In this document: piece after piece, positions 8,811 to 18,083 of the stretch
Numbering within the stretch: position 1 is the first letter of the stretch
How the letters are laid out: every line of letters begins with the position of its first letter
Source: Marinobacterium jannaschii DSM 6295
GTDB lineage: Bacteria; Pseudomonadota; Gammaproteobacteria; Pseudomonadales; Balneatricaceae
DNA: 64,000 nucleotides
Reading direction: 5' to 3'
NCBI RefSeq assembly: GCF_000620085.1
Contig: NZ_KK211064.1
Coordinates: 168,007 to 232,006, forward strand
Translations under genes and position numbers: made by a program
Notes under the pieces: model-generated
Told to the model about the DNA's origin: nothing
The model's database searches: none
What the model saw: only the letters and a program-made list of their open reading frames with translations

Positions 8811-10664
8811 TTAGTGGTCGACCTTCAGGCTGACCAGCGTTTTGCGGCTGCTGCTGTCGACCCGGAACTCCCGGGATTGCTCCAGCACACCGTCGCGGTA
8901 AAGCTTCAGCTCACCGCGCGCGCCCCGGTTGCCATTGTAGTTGACCACCCAGAAGCGGTACTGTCCGGTCGGCGCAGCAGTCGGAATCGAGATATTCTCC
9001 GGGTTGCGGCCCTTAGTGTCGTCGATATCCAGCAGGCAGCTGTCAGCGCGCTTGTCGCTGTAGAAACAGTGATCACCGTCAGGGGTCTCAACGTGCAGAT
9101 CCAGGTCGCCACCGCCTTTCCAGGTCAGGGTCGCCATCAGGCTGAGGCGGGCGATCTCCGCATTCAGCTGCAGGGGCGTACAGAAGGCGTCATAGCAGAC
9201 CTCCAGCTCATTCTGTCCGGCCTTCATCACCACCTTGGTACTGAAAGCGCCATCGCCATTAACGCTGGCCTCCTGCTCGGCACCGTTAAAACGTACCGCG
9301 ACCGTCTGGTTGGCGGCCATCCTGGCGCGGCCCTTCAGGGTAATGACCCGGCTTTTGACGCGCTGGCCGTTTTTATGGCTGCTGATGATAATCGGACTGG
9401 CGTTAACCAGTCGCTCAACGTCCGCGATGCGCTGTTTCAGCGCCGGACTGGCGCCACGGGCAGCATCTTCTTTCAAACTGGCCACCGTCTGTTTTATCTC
9501 ATCGCTGAAGCCGCTGCGGCGGTCCTGACTCTGCAGCTGGGATTGCAGGCGCGCGAGGCGACGACGGTAACTGGCATCGACGTATTGCTGGCGCTGCAGG
9601 CGCCACTGCTGTTTGATATCGCTGCCGACCTCAGCGTCAAAGGCGGCAAATGCCTTGTCGATCAGCTTAATGCGGCGCACCACGTCGCTGGTGGTGACGA
9701 TTGTACCCATGCTATCGCGGCTTTCGGCCCCGGCACGGGTCAGGCCGGACATCAGGCTGACCATCTGGCTATCACGTTTGGCCAGTTTTTCACGCTGGTT
9801 GATCCTGGCGTACAGCGCCGGATCTTTCTTATAGATAAAGGCGAGCAGGCGACTGGCGTTGATCCGCAGGTGCTGGATATCGAACCAGTTATTGACGATC
9901 AGGTCCTGTTTCAGCACATGGTGACGCCAGAGCATGCGCCTGAAGGCTTCCCGGGCAGTGCGCCGATCCATACGCCGGTCCTCCGGCAGTTCATACTGGC
10001 CCTCACGCAGGGGGTGTTCAAAGGGCGACAGGAAATTGCCCCAGTCCGGACTGCCGGGTACATCCCAGCCCCACTGACCAGGCCGAGCCAGAATACCCGG
10101 GTTAGGCGAATGGAAATAGGCATTGTTGCCGGCGGAGATGGCGTAGCTGTCCTCACGGTTACGCTCTGAATAAAACTCATCCGGTAACGGTGACAGGCTG
10201 TGGGTGCCGATAGAGAAGTTAAAACCGCTGAATTCGATCCGGTCGAGCACCTTCTGGCTGACATAGATATCGATCACCCCTTCACCGAAGCCGCTGCTGA
10301 TATAGTCATCATCATGGTGATCGCCGAGGCTATGAATGGTGACCCGGTTGGCATAACCGGCATCGGCCTCGAAGGTCAGCTCGCGGATATGGGGGCTACG
10401 AAACTCAAACACCGTCACCGGCTCACCCATCAGGGGCCAGATTGCCCCCCGTGCCTGAAAACGGCTGTTGGCAGTGCGGGTCACCCAGACCCCACGCTTA
10501 CCGTAGGTGGCACGCAGCATTTCGGCTGGCTCCTCCAGCTTGAGCTTGATCGGTCCGGTTGGCAGTGTCGGGCGCTCTTTGGCATAGGTCTGGGAGCCCG
10601 CCTGTAGCAGCAGACACAGTAGGCCTGCACAGACGCCGAGTCGGCGCAAAAGTTGGGACTTCAT
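8811..10664 (-). CDS. Exported protein with C-terminal YfaP/DUF2135-like domain
   Basis: The 617-aa product has an N-terminal signal peptide (about residues 1-28, 'LLCLLLQAGSQTYA'). A novel beta-rich region to about 250 follows, then a charged helical or coiled-coil stretch at about 260-400 ('RRRLARLQSQLQSQDRR'). Next comes an Ig-like segment with two cysteines (about 415-500). The C-terminal domain begins 'LTWKGGGDLDLHVETPDGD' and ends 'GQYRFWVVNYNG', matching the YfaP/DUF2135 pattern. In E. coli, YfaP is an uncharacterised periplasmic protein encoded beside an alpha-2-macroglobulin-like gene. The ATG overlaps the stop of the collagen-like gene (ATGA), so the two are translationally coupled. 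Function unknown; a cell-surface or periplasmic assembly role is inference. Confidence 0.75.
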   Translation of the reverse strand: MKSQLLRRLGVCAGLLCLLLQAGSQTYAKERPTLPTGPIKLKLEEPAEMLRATYGKRGVWVTRTANSRFQARGAIWPLMGEPVTVFEFRSPHIRELTFEADAGYANRVTIHSLGDHHDDDYISSGFGEGVIDIYVSQKVLDRIEFSGFNFSIGTHSLSPLPDEFYSERNREDSYAISAGNNAYFHSPNPGILARPGQWGWDVPGSPDWGNFLSPFEHPLREGQYELPEDRRMDRRTAREAFRRMLWRHHVLKQDLIVNNWFDIQHLRINASRLLAFIYKKDPALYARINQREKLAKRDSQMVSLMSGLTRAGAESRDSMGTIVTTSDVVRRIKLIDKAFAAFDAEVGSDIKQQWRLQRQQYVDASYRRRLARLQSQLQSQDRRSGFSDEIKQTVASLKEDAARGASPALKQRIADVERLVNASPIIISSHKNGQRVKSRVITLKGRARMAANQTVAVRFNGAEQEASVNGDGAFSTKVVMKAGQNELEVCYDAFCTPLQLNAEIARLSLMATLTWKGGGDLDLHVETPDGDHCFYSDKRADSCLLDIDDTKGRNPENISIPTAAPTGQYRFWVVNYNGNRGARGELKLYRDGVLEQSREFRVDSSSRKTLVSLKVDH

Positions 10665-12571
10665 TGCTGTGATGCCTCAATCTGCTGGTTCAACAGCCGC
10701 TCCAGCGAGTCCAGATCGTCTCCCTCGCTGAGTGCCTCTACACCCTCCTGCAGGGCAGCATCGACCTTTTGCCAGCTGCCGGTGGCGGAGGTTTCCGGTG
10801 ACAGGTGGCGTGCTTTCTCCTCAGCCAGACGTGCGGCCTTGCTGCTGTCCTCATTGCTCCGGGCCTGCTGCAGTTTCTTATCCAGTTGCTGGGTGTAGCG
10901 TTGTTCCTTGGCAATGCTGCTGGCACTGGTAAAGAGCAGGCTGCCACTGGACCCGGCGCGGGCGCTGTTGCCCGTTGCGCCTGGCTGGCCGCCGATGCCG
11001 GATTTGCCGCTACGGCCGCGATCGCCGTCGCTACCACTGCTGCCTCGACGGCCATCCGATCCACTGGCGCCGGGCCAGCCATCTATACCGCCGAAGTTGG
11101 TGTAGGGCACGGCGACACCGTTGTAGTAGCGATAGCCGTTATAGGCCGCACCACCGCGGCCACCCGGACCGCCCGCACCGCCGTCACCACCGGCACCGCC
11201 ACGACCACCTGCACCCGCACTGCCACCACGGCCAGCAGAACCGGCCTTGCCGCCGGGGCCGCCGCTGCCGGGCTGTCCCGCCTGGCCGCCGGCGATATCC
11301 ACCTTAACGGCACGCTTTACCTGCGCCAGCAGTTGCGGGCTGCCGCTGACCTGGATCAGCAGGCGTGCGCCATCACCGCCGTCGCCGGCGTTACCGCCAC
11401 GACCGCCCTTGCCACCCTTGCCACCGCTGCCGCCCTTGCCGCCATCACCGCCGCTGCCGCCGCGACCACCATCGGTGCCGTCGCTACCGGGGCCGCCACG
11501 GCTGCCATTAGTGCCGTTGGAGCTAGCGGTGGCATTACGGCCTGGTGAGCCTCGATAGCCGTTACGGCCATCCTTGCCGTGTGAGCCGGTGCGTCCCTTG
11601 GCGCCGTCGCCGCCTTTACCGCCGCTGCCGCCTGCGCCACCGCTTCCCCCATTACCGCCATCGCCGCCATCACCGCCGCGGGCAATAATCATCAGTTCGC
11701 TATTAGGGGGAAGCAGTGCCTGCCGGGGCCTGGAATCGCTGCGGTATTGCCAGCGCAGGCGCCAGAGTCCGTTGGCACTAAACTGGGAATCGACCTGATC
11801 GATATTCACCACGACCGTGCCCAGGTCCTGGCCCGGCAAGCCATTGGCCCCGGGCTGGCCCTGTGTGCCATCGCTGCCATTACGGCCGTCGTCGCCATCA
11901 TAACCACTGCGTTCGCCATCGCTGCCGGCAATGCCGCGATTGCCGGATGCCCCGGCCTGCCCGGCGTGGCCATTACTGGCCTTGGGTGCGCTGAAGTTCA
12001 GGGTGGCCGCACCGGGATAGCTGAAGTCCGGCGTCAGCACCGCTTCGGTGGTGGCCTGCAGCTGCGGTAGTTCGATGGCGACACGGATGCCTTGTTCGTT
12101 GGCGTGCAGTGAACTCATCGGCTGGCTGTTGAATTGCGCTCCGGAGAAACTGCCCTTACCGCTACGCAGGGTGAAGCTGAACTGCTGCCAGTCCAGGCCG
12201 CCGCCAGGCGCGGTGGAGAATATATTGCCGGTCTGGTCGATCAGGTAGATGGCGCTGAAGGGCCTGATCTCCGCTGCCTGGTAGACCGGGATCTCGGTGC
12301 CCGGTGAGATAACCGGCACCAGCTTGGCCACACTGGCAGGCTTGGCCGGAGCCACTTGCAGGGTGCCTGTTGCGGTTTCTGGAAGCGCTGGAAACAGCGG
12401 CTGGACCCGCAGGCTCTGGATACCCGGCAATGCCGGGATATCAGTGGCTGTAGCCTTGGGGGCCGGATGTTTCTCCGCTGTAGGCCAGAAGCGCGCTTCC
12501 TCGGCATGCAGGGGCAGCTGGGTGCCCAGCGCCAGGGAGGCGGTCAGCAGTCGAATACGGATAGAAGTCAC
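10661..12571 (-). CDS. Exported collagen-like glycine-rich protein
   Basis: The 636-aa product has a signal peptide (about 1-23, ending 'PLHAEEARF') and an ordered N-terminal domain (24-200). Four Gly-rich blocks of collagen-like Gly-X-Y or Gly-Gly-X character follow at about 201-250, 299-402, 428-475 and 497-543. They are separated by short beta-like inserts such as 'GTVVVNIDQV' and 'ARLLIQVSG'. The C-terminus (555-635) is charged and predicted helical or coiled-coil. It is the middle gene of a three-gene operon: 17 bases after the lipoprotein gene and overlapping the YfaP-like gene by 4 bases. Many triplets are Gly-Gly-X rather than Pro-rich, so a collagen triple helix is not certain. Role unknown. 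Confidence 0.8.
   Translation of the reverse strand: MTSIRIRLLTASLALGTQLPLHAEEARFWPTAEKHPAPKATATDIPALPGIQSLRVQPLFPALPETATGTLQVAPAKPASVAKLVPVISPGTEIPVYQAAEIRPFSAIYLIDQTGNIFSTAPGGGLDWQQFSFTLRSGKGSFSGAQFNSQPMSSLHANEQGIRVAIELPQLQATTEAVLTPDFSYPGAATLNFSAPKASNGHAGQAGASGNRGIAGSDGERSGYDGDDGRNGSDGTQGQPGANGLPGQDLGTVVVNIDQVDSQFSANGLWRLRWQYRSDSRPRQALLPPNSELMIIARGGDGGDGGNGGSGGAGGSGGKGGDGAKGRTGSHGKDGRNGYRGSPGRNATASSNGTNGSRGGPGSDGTDGGRGGSGGDGGKGGSGGKGGKGGRGGNAGDGGDGARLLIQVSGSPQLLAQVKRAVKVDIAGGQAGQPGSGGPGGKAGSAGRGGSAGAGGRGGAGGDGGAGGPGGRGGAAYNGYRYYNGVAVPYTNFGGIDGWPGASGSDGRRGSSGSDGDRGRSGKSGIGGQPGATGNSARAGSSGSLLFTSASSIAKEQRYTQQLDKKLQQARSNEDSSKAARLAEEKARHLSPETSATGSWQKVDAALQEGVEALSEGDDLDSLERLLNQQIEASQQ
10943..11971 (-). 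repeat. Coding repeat region for Gly-X-Y/Gly-Gly-X tracts
   Basis: DNA for residues 201-543 of the collagen-like protein is strongly periodic with a 3-codon unit, GGN followed by two variable codons. It is rich in GCC/ACC on the plus strand. Two non-repetitive inserts (residues about 251-298 and 403-427) interrupt it. Such tracts can change length by slippage, and they produce long spurious antisense frames on the plus strand. Confidence 0.85.
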
Positions 12572-12588
12572 GGGTTATCCTCCCTGAA

Positions 12589-14574
12589 TCACTGTAGCCA
12601 GCGCGAGCGGATCGCCTGATCCACCTTGGCCTGAACGGTCGTATCGTCCTGAGCCAGCAACCGTGCCAGCCGTGCGGCGGGCAGTGCTTCGGCATCAGGC
12701 GCTGCGCGCACCTGCTGCAACAGCGGTGGCAGGAAGCGGGCGCGCTGGGTCGCATCCAGCACCTGGCTGTGTTGCTGTACCAGGCGGTCGATCAGGCTGG
12801 TGGGTAGTTGTGGTGCTTGCTGTAATACGGCGCGCTCCAGCAGCCAGGGCAATGGCGTCTGTAGCAGCAACGGGGTCATCCCCGGGCTGTCCGGGCTCAG
12901 TCCGAGCGTCAGTGCGGCCTGCGCCAGCTTACGTGGTTGCTGCTCCGGCCATTCTGTCCTCGCGTGCAGGGCCAGACTGCTCCAGGGCAGGATAACTGCT
13001 GCCCGGGGCTTGCTGCCCTGTTCGATCAGGCGATGCTGCAGCTCCAGCCAGGCCGCGGCGTTGCCCGCGTTGATGGCCGGTGACAGGCTGGCCATCAGCG
13101 GGTTGTAAAACTCCGCTGTAAAACTATCCCGATGGATCACCAGATGATCATAGAGTCGCGCGCTCCAGCCTGAATGCCACTGCTGACCCAGAACCTGGGC
13201 ACAGGCCAGAGTGCGTGATGGACGGGGGGCTTCGCTGTGGCTGCTGTCACGCGGACAGATATCCTGCGGTCGCCCCTGCATCAGCAGGCTGACATTACGG
13301 ATCCAGGCCTGTTGAGCCCCGCTGTTACCAGGCTCAAGGTTCAGATAGGTCCTGAGCAGCGGGCTGATCTGCTGGCGCGCCGCCGGTACTGCGATACCCA
13401 GTGCCGCAGGCTGGAAAGGGCGGTAGTTGCCAAGTTGCAGGGTGGCGAGCAGCTGGCTTTTCGCCTCTGCCGAGGTATCGGGCGCGGCCAGTTCCATCAG
13501 GCGCAGGGCGATAATCAGCCGCCCCATCGCATCATGGTCGCTGGCCTGAATGTGTTGCCCGGCTTCGCTCCGGAAGTAGGCAACCGGAAAAAAACGGCCA
13601 AGGCTGTGCTGGCGGGCGTCACTCAGGGGCAGTTGTGAGATCTGCTGGCGCAGGGCACGCAATGGCTCGCGCTGACCATGACTATCACCCTGCAGCTCGG
13701 CCAGGCGACGATTGACCAGCTGTAGCAGTGCTGAATGCTGCGAGGCATCGCTGCTGAGTTCGGGCCAGAAATTGGACAGCTGCGCTATACCCAGGAACTG
13801 CTGGTGCAGGGCGTTGCCCCAGCGGGCCTGTTCGGGCTGCTCCGACAGCGCCTGGAACGACTGCTGCCAATGGTCCAGCAGGGCGCTTGCCAGCTGGCGA
13901 TGTATGTCTGGCAGCGCGATGATGGCTGGCTGCTGTTGTATCAGGGCCTGGGCGTAGGCGCTGAAATCGGCGCGTTCTAGCTGGGTGGCCGCGACACTGA
14001 CCAGTGTCGCGGCGGCCTCCGGCGTTGGGATAGTGGCCAGGTTCTGCGCGGCCAGATCCCAAAGCCGCTCGCTACTACGGCGGTTGCTATTGGCTAAAAG
14101 CGTCAGCTTGGGGCCGAAGGTGGCTTTCTCATAGCGCGGCGGCTGGGCCATCAATCGACGCAGGGCCTCCACGTAGCGCTGCAGGCTCTGACCCGGAACC
14201 TGAGCTTCCTGGCCCAGATTCAGCAACTTGGCGGGATTCAGCAAACTGGCCGATAAGATGCCCCTGGCTTCGTCGGGCGCTTTCGCATCGGCCTGGGCTG
14301 CTGGCAACAGTGCTGCCTTTATATCTGGCTGAGCCAGCATCTGCGCGGCATAGTGGAGTCGCATCGCCAGGCCCTGCGGATCGCTAAGAGTCAGCGGGTC
14401 ATCCTCTTGCTCCAGCAGGGCGCTGCTGTCGTCCAGGTAGGCCTGAGCGGATTGAGGTGTCAGGGCGCTGCCAGACGGCGGCTTCAGGGGGCTGGCGACA
14501 CAACCGGCCAGTAGCAGGCAGAGAAGGCTGATCTGGGTCGATCGCCTAAATAGACTCACGAGCTGTTGCATCAT
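12589..14574 (-). CDS. Large outer-membrane-type lipoprotein, first gene of the collagen-like operon
   Basis: The 661-aa product has a clear lipoprotein signal: positively charged start, hydrophobic core and lipobox 'LLAGC' with Cys25. The residue after Cys is Val, not Asp, so Lol-dependent transfer to the outer membrane is expected. The rest is Ala/Leu/Gln-rich and appears almost entirely helical (e.g. 'AAQMLAQPDIKAALLPAAQ'), like a TPR or superhelical scaffold. I recognise no named family. It is transcribed before the collagen-like and YfaP-like genes, so it may anchor or assemble them at the envelope. ATG 14574 or the adjacent ATG 14571 are both possible. Confidence 0.75.
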   Translation of the reverse strand: MMQQLVSLFRRSTQISLLCLLLAGCVASPLKPPSGSALTPQSAQAYLDDSSALLEQEDDPLTLSDPQGLAMRLHYAAQMLAQPDIKAALLPAAQADAKAPDEARGILSASLLNPAKLLNLGQEAQVPGQSLQRYVEALRRLMAQPPRYEKATFGPKLTLLANSNRRSSERLWDLAAQNLATIPTPEAAATLVSVAATQLERADFSAYAQALIQQQPAIIALPDIHRQLASALLDHWQQSFQALSEQPEQARWGNALHQQFLGIAQLSNFWPELSSDASQHSALLQLVNRRLAELQGDSHGQREPLRALRQQISQLPLSDARQHSLGRFFPVAYFRSEAGQHIQASDHDAMGRLIIALRLMELAAPDTSAEAKSQLLATLQLGNYRPFQPAALGIAVPAARQQISPLLRTYLNLEPGNSGAQQAWIRNVSLLMQGRPQDICPRDSSHSEAPRPSRTLACAQVLGQQWHSGWSARLYDHLVIHRDSFTAEFYNPLMASLSPAINAGNAAAWLELQHRLIEQGSKPRAAVILPWSSLALHARTEWPEQQPRKLAQAALTLGLSPDSPGMTPLLLQTPLPWLLERAVLQQAPQLPTSLIDRLVQQHSQVLDATQRARFLPPLLQQVRAAPDAEALPAARLARLLAQDDTTVQAKVDQAIRSRWLQ

Positions 14575-15016
14575 TGCTTACTCCATTTTCGCAGTGGCAT
14601 TGCTGGTAAATACAGCGATGTCTTGCCACGGATCGGGCTGGGATCATTTTAGGCAATGGGCCTGGCTTTTATCCGTTGTTTTCCTTTACTTGCAACCTTG
14701 TCGTTATTTAATCGGTATTGGTTTGGCTGTTTTCGGTCTTAAACCAACAGAAAAAATCTAAGGTAAAGCAGTCTGAAAAGTAGGGTTATTCGTGCCTGTT
14801 CTTGACTGATGATTCTAATTTATTCGTTTTTTCCCATCGATGCGATAGCACTAAAGGGCTGATTGGCGGGTTAAAGACCGTTAAGGAGAAAAACCCCGGT
14901 GCAATAAGAAATTTGTTTGGCACTTAATCAGTCAGTTGGCTATCTTTCTAAGACTATTCATTTTGATTACGGCCGGTTGCTGCCGTACCTACCGATGCAA
15001 CAGGGAAGGGGATACT
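14575..15016. other. Divergent intergenic region, promoters not resolved
   Basis: This 442-base AT-richer stretch lies between the divergent lipoprotein operon and the NIT-type chemoreceptor. It should carry both promoters and the chemoreceptor leader. I see no convincing coding frame, no strong hairpin and no good flagellar sigma-28 site. Confidence 0.6.
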
Positions 15017-17533
15017 GTGAACGCTATAAAGCACCTATCAATTCGCAAAAAACTACTGGTAATGATGACGGCCCCCTTTCTGGCGCTGTTGATTTTTGCC
15101 GGTATGGCGATTGGCGAGCGGATGCATGATGCATCAGCAACTGCGACGCTGCACGATGAAGCGGAATACGCCGTAGCATTGGCTGCTATCGTGCATGAAT
15201 CGCAGAAAGAGCGCGGCATGACCGCCGGTTTTATCGGCAGCCAGGGCACGGAGTTTGTTTCAGAGCTGCCACAGCAGCGGGTCGTCTACGATAAGGCCGT
15301 CGAGAAGTATGAAGCGCTGAAGCAGCGTTTGCCGGTCTCCGACCTGCCCACAAAATATTCCGATACCCTGACCGAAATCGAAAGCAGGATGGAGCAGCGT
15401 CACGGCATCCGCCAGCAGGTTGATCAGTTGAGTATCTCTCTGGGGGAAGCCCTGGCATTTTATACTGGCTTTAACAGCAAGGTGTTGAATGCAACCAGCC
15501 TGATGCGGGATAAGGCAGAAAGTCCGGCACTGTCTTCAGCCGTCTCAGCCTATATGAACTTTATGCTGAGTAAAGAGCGGGCGGGTATCGAACGCGCGGT
15601 GCTGACTGCGACGTTTGCGCAGGACCAGTTTACCCCGGCCAGCTTTGTTAAGTTTAATAAACTGGTTGAGGCGCAGGATAGTTACCTGAATGTTTTTGAA
15701 AGCTTCGCCTCAGAATCTCAGCTTGCCGCCTATAAAAAAGCCACGACCGACAGCAGCTATAAAGAAGTGCAACGGATGCGCGATATCGCTGTTGAGCGTG
15801 GTCTTGCCGGAGGCTTTGGTATTGAGGCCGGCTACTGGTTCAATACCATCACCGCTAAGCTGGGCCAGCTAAAACAGGTCGAGGATACCCTGGCCGGGGA
15901 TCTGATGACGATGAGTGAGACGGCCCTGAATGAGGCCCGGCGGGACGAAATTATTGAGATTATTCTGCTGGTTGTGGTGATCGGTATCACGCTGTATATC
16001 TCCAAGGTGATCGTACAGGGTATTACCGGGCCGATGCAGCAGCTGCAGAATGAATTGAAACAGATTGATAGCAGCGGTGAGTTCGTGATCTCCATGGACA
16101 CCGACAGTCGCGACGAAGTGGGTGATATGGTGCGCTCACTGAAAGGCTTTGTCGGCTCGGTACGTGAGACATTTACCGATGTGGGTGGCGTGGTGGAGCA
16201 GATTGCTGAGGGTAACTTTTCCGCCCGTATTCAACGTGAAATGCGGGGAGATACTGAACGCCTGAAAGACTCGGTCAACCGCAGTGCACAACAGATCTCG
16301 GGGGTAATGGACGATCTGGGTTCAGTGATGGCAGCCCTTTCTCGTGGCGACTTCAGCCGCAAGATGGATCCGGCCGTGCCGGGTGATTTCAAGCAGGTCG
16401 CTAAGTCGGTTTCGGCTACGGTCGATAGCACTCAGGAAGCGATGTCGGCGATCAGGGTGGTGATGGAGGCGATGGCCCGGGGTGACTTTACCCGCCGCAT
16501 CGATGCCGAGCTGCAGGGCGAGTTCGATCAGCTGAAGCAGAACGTTAATCTGTCGCTGACCAACCTGGAAGAGGCATTCGATGAGATCAGCACCGTTGCC
16601 CTGGCGCAGGCGGAAGGTAATCTCAGCAAATCTATCGTTGGAAACTACCAGGGTGCCCTGGACGACCTGAAACAGGCGCTGAATCAGAGTGTCGAGCAGA
16701 ACCGCACAACCGTACAACGGATCACCGAGTCGTCTGACGAAGTGGCCGAGAATGCGCGCAAAGTGGCTCAGGGCGGCAATGCCCTGTCCGATCGCACCCA
16801 GCAGCAGGCGGCGGCGCTGGAGCAGACCTCTGCCAGTACCGAGGAGCTGGCGGCGACGGTGAAGCAGAACGCGGATAACGCAGACAATGCCAGTCAGCTG
16901 GCGGATGTGGCGCGCCAGAATGCCGAGGAAGGCAGCGAGATCATGAAACAGGCCCAGGAGGCGATGAAAGAGATGCAGAGTTCGGCCAAGGCGATCGGTG
17001 AGATCACCGGCCTGATCGACTCTATCGCCTTCCAGACCAACCTGCTGGCACTGAATGCGGCGGTGGAAGCGGCGCGGGCCGGCGATAACGGCCGTGGCTT
17101 CGCCGTTGTGGCCAGCGAAGTACGTAACCTGGCGCAGAAATCGGCCGAGTCGGCACGTAAGATCAACGAGCTGATCGGTAACTCGGTGGCTACGGTGGAA
17201 GCGGGCAGCGCCCAGGTAAAACGCTCCAGCGAGCAGCTGGATCAGATTACCGGCAATATCAACGAAGTGGCCAGCCGGGTGACTGAGATTTCGGTCGCCT
17301 GTAATGAGCAGGCCCAGGGTATCAGCCAGCTGACTGAAGCGATCCATTCGATGGACCGTAACACCCAGAAAAACGCAGAGATGGTGGACAACACCCTGAT
17401 GGCAGTAGAGGGGCTTAACGGCCTGGCAAGTGATTTGCGCGAGCAGATGTCGCACTTCCAGCTGGAAGCGGCTGGCGCTAGCTTCAGCCAGGAAGCCGAG
17501 GACAGCTACGAAGAGGATTTCGAGCCAGCCTGA
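15017..17533 (+). CDS. Methyl-accepting chemotaxis protein with nitrate/nitrite-sensing NIT domain and extended HAMP array
   Basis: The GTG at 15017 is chosen for the AGGGGA 5 bases upstream, giving 838 aa. Domains in order: transmembrane segment 14-33; periplasmic NIT domain about 55-290 with its hallmark '[12 protein letters not shown]' and '[13 protein letters not shown]' motifs; second transmembrane segment 311-334; a long run of HAMP-like repeats (about 335-580); and the MCP signalling domain with hairpin-tip motif '[19 protein letters not shown]'. NIT domains bind nitrate or nitrite, so this receptor probably couples nitrate to flagellar behaviour through CheW/CheA. The C-terminus lacks a CheR-docking NWETF-type pentapeptide. 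A terminator follows. Confidence 0.9.
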   Translation: MNAIKHLSIRKKLLVMMTAPFLALLIFAGMAIGERMHDASATATLHDEAEYAVALAAIVHESQKERGMTAGFIGSQGTEFVSELPQQRVVYDKAVEKYEALKQRLPVSDLPTKYSDTLTEIESRMEQRHGIRQQVDQLSISLGEALAFYTGFNSKVLNATSLMRDKAESPALSSAVSAYMNFMLSKERAGIERAVLTATFAQDQFTPASFVKFNKLVEAQDSYLNVFESFASESQLAAYKKATTDSSYKEVQRMRDIAVERGLAGGFGIEAGYWFNTITAKLGQLKQVEDTLAGDLMTMSETALNEARRDEIIEIILLVVVIGITLYISKVIVQGITGPMQQLQNELKQIDSSGEFVISMDTDSRDEVGDMVRSLKGFVGSVRETFTDVGGVVEQIAEGNFSARIQREMRGDTERLKDSVNRSAQQISGVMDDLGSVMAALSRGDFSRKMDPAVPGDFKQVAKSVSATVDSTQEAMSAIRVVMEAMARGDFTRRIDAELQGEFDQLKQNVNLSLTNLEEAFDEISTVALAQAEGNLSKSIVGNYQGALDDLKQALNQSVEQNRTTVQRITESSDEVAENARKVAQGGNALSDRTQQQAAALEQTSASTEELAATVKQNADNADNASQLADVARQNAEEGSEIMKQAQEAMKEMQSSAKAIGEITGLIDSIAFQTNLLALNAAVEAARAGDNGRGFAVVASEVRNLAQKSAESARKINELIGNSVATVEAGSAQVKRSSEQLDQITGNINEVASRVTEISVACNEQAQGISQLTEAIHSMDRNTQKNAEMVDNTLMAVEGLNGLASDLREQMSHFQLEAAGASFSQEAEDSYEEDFEPA

Positions 17534-17589
17534 GGCGCCCGCGCCCGAGGGCAGCACTTAGCTAATCTCTAGCTATACTTCATAGTATT

Positions 17590-17620
17590 AAGGGTCAGCT
17601 TTCATGCTGACCCTTTTTTT
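17590..17620 (+). terminator. Rho-independent terminator after NIT chemoreceptor
   Basis: AAGGGTCAGC (17590-17599) pairs with GCTGACCCTT (17606-17615), followed by an unbroken T tract to 17620. Confidence 0.92.
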
Positions 17621-17727
17621 AGGTCGTATACCGACTTCTATGCCGGGGGCCGCACGTCGGTCTCCCGATCAACCAGCGCCGGCGGAGACTGGCCCAGGTG
17701 CACTAAGGACAATGGGAGGAGCGCGCG

Positions 17728-18072
17728 ATGAACACCTTTTCTATTGAGTCCTGGTATAAGGCAGAGGGAGCTGAAAGCTCCGTGCCAGCCGGAATCATTC
17801 ATTTCCACGTCAGTAAACGCACCCACCGCCTGCTGGAAAAGGCGGAGGAGCGATTGTCAGAACGTGCCACCGAGCGGGAGATGGATATCCCCGCCGAGAT
17901 GGAGAGCCTGCGGCTGGAAACGCCGCAGGAGTACGAAGAGATTGATGACTGCCAGTTTCATGTCTATCTCAGCCCCCGGGATGGTCGCGGCCATTTCTTT
18001 CTTAAGGGGCACAGCAAGCCGGATGGCGGCCTGTTTTACTCTAATGCCATTATGGTGGACCAGCTGGGGTAA
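17728..18072 (+). CDS. Conserved-looking hypothetical protein, 114 aa
   Basis: The ATG has an excellent GGGAGGAG Shine-Dalgarno about 8 bases upstream. The product is acidic and soluble, with no signal or membrane segment. It has a helical charged middle ('KAEERLSERATEREMD') and a beta-rich end ('CQFHVYLSPRDGRGHFFLKG'). I do not recognise a family. It stands alone between the chemoreceptor terminator and the convergent hrpB, whose stop is 11 bases away. Confidence 0.65.
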   Translation: MNTFSIESWYKAEGAESSVPAGIIHFHVSKRTHRLLEKAEERLSERATEREMDIPAEMESLRLETPQEYEEIDDCQFHVYLSPRDGRGHFFLKGHSKPDGGLFYSNAIMVDQLG

Positions 18073-18083
18073 CAGCCGCCGCA

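Noticed and set aside
8787..10169. 460-codon plus-strand open frame opposite the YfaP-like gene
   Set aside because: It is antisense to a gene with a signal peptide, YfaP-type C-terminus and coupled start. The frame has no ribosome site or family pattern.
10805..11548. 247-codon Ala/Thr-rich plus-strand frame
   Set aside because: It is the reverse complement of the Gly-X-Y tract; its low complexity follows directly from the GGN codon repeat.
16322..17557. 411-codon minus-strand frame
   Set aside because: It is antisense to the chemoreceptor signalling domain, which has unmistakable MCP motifs.
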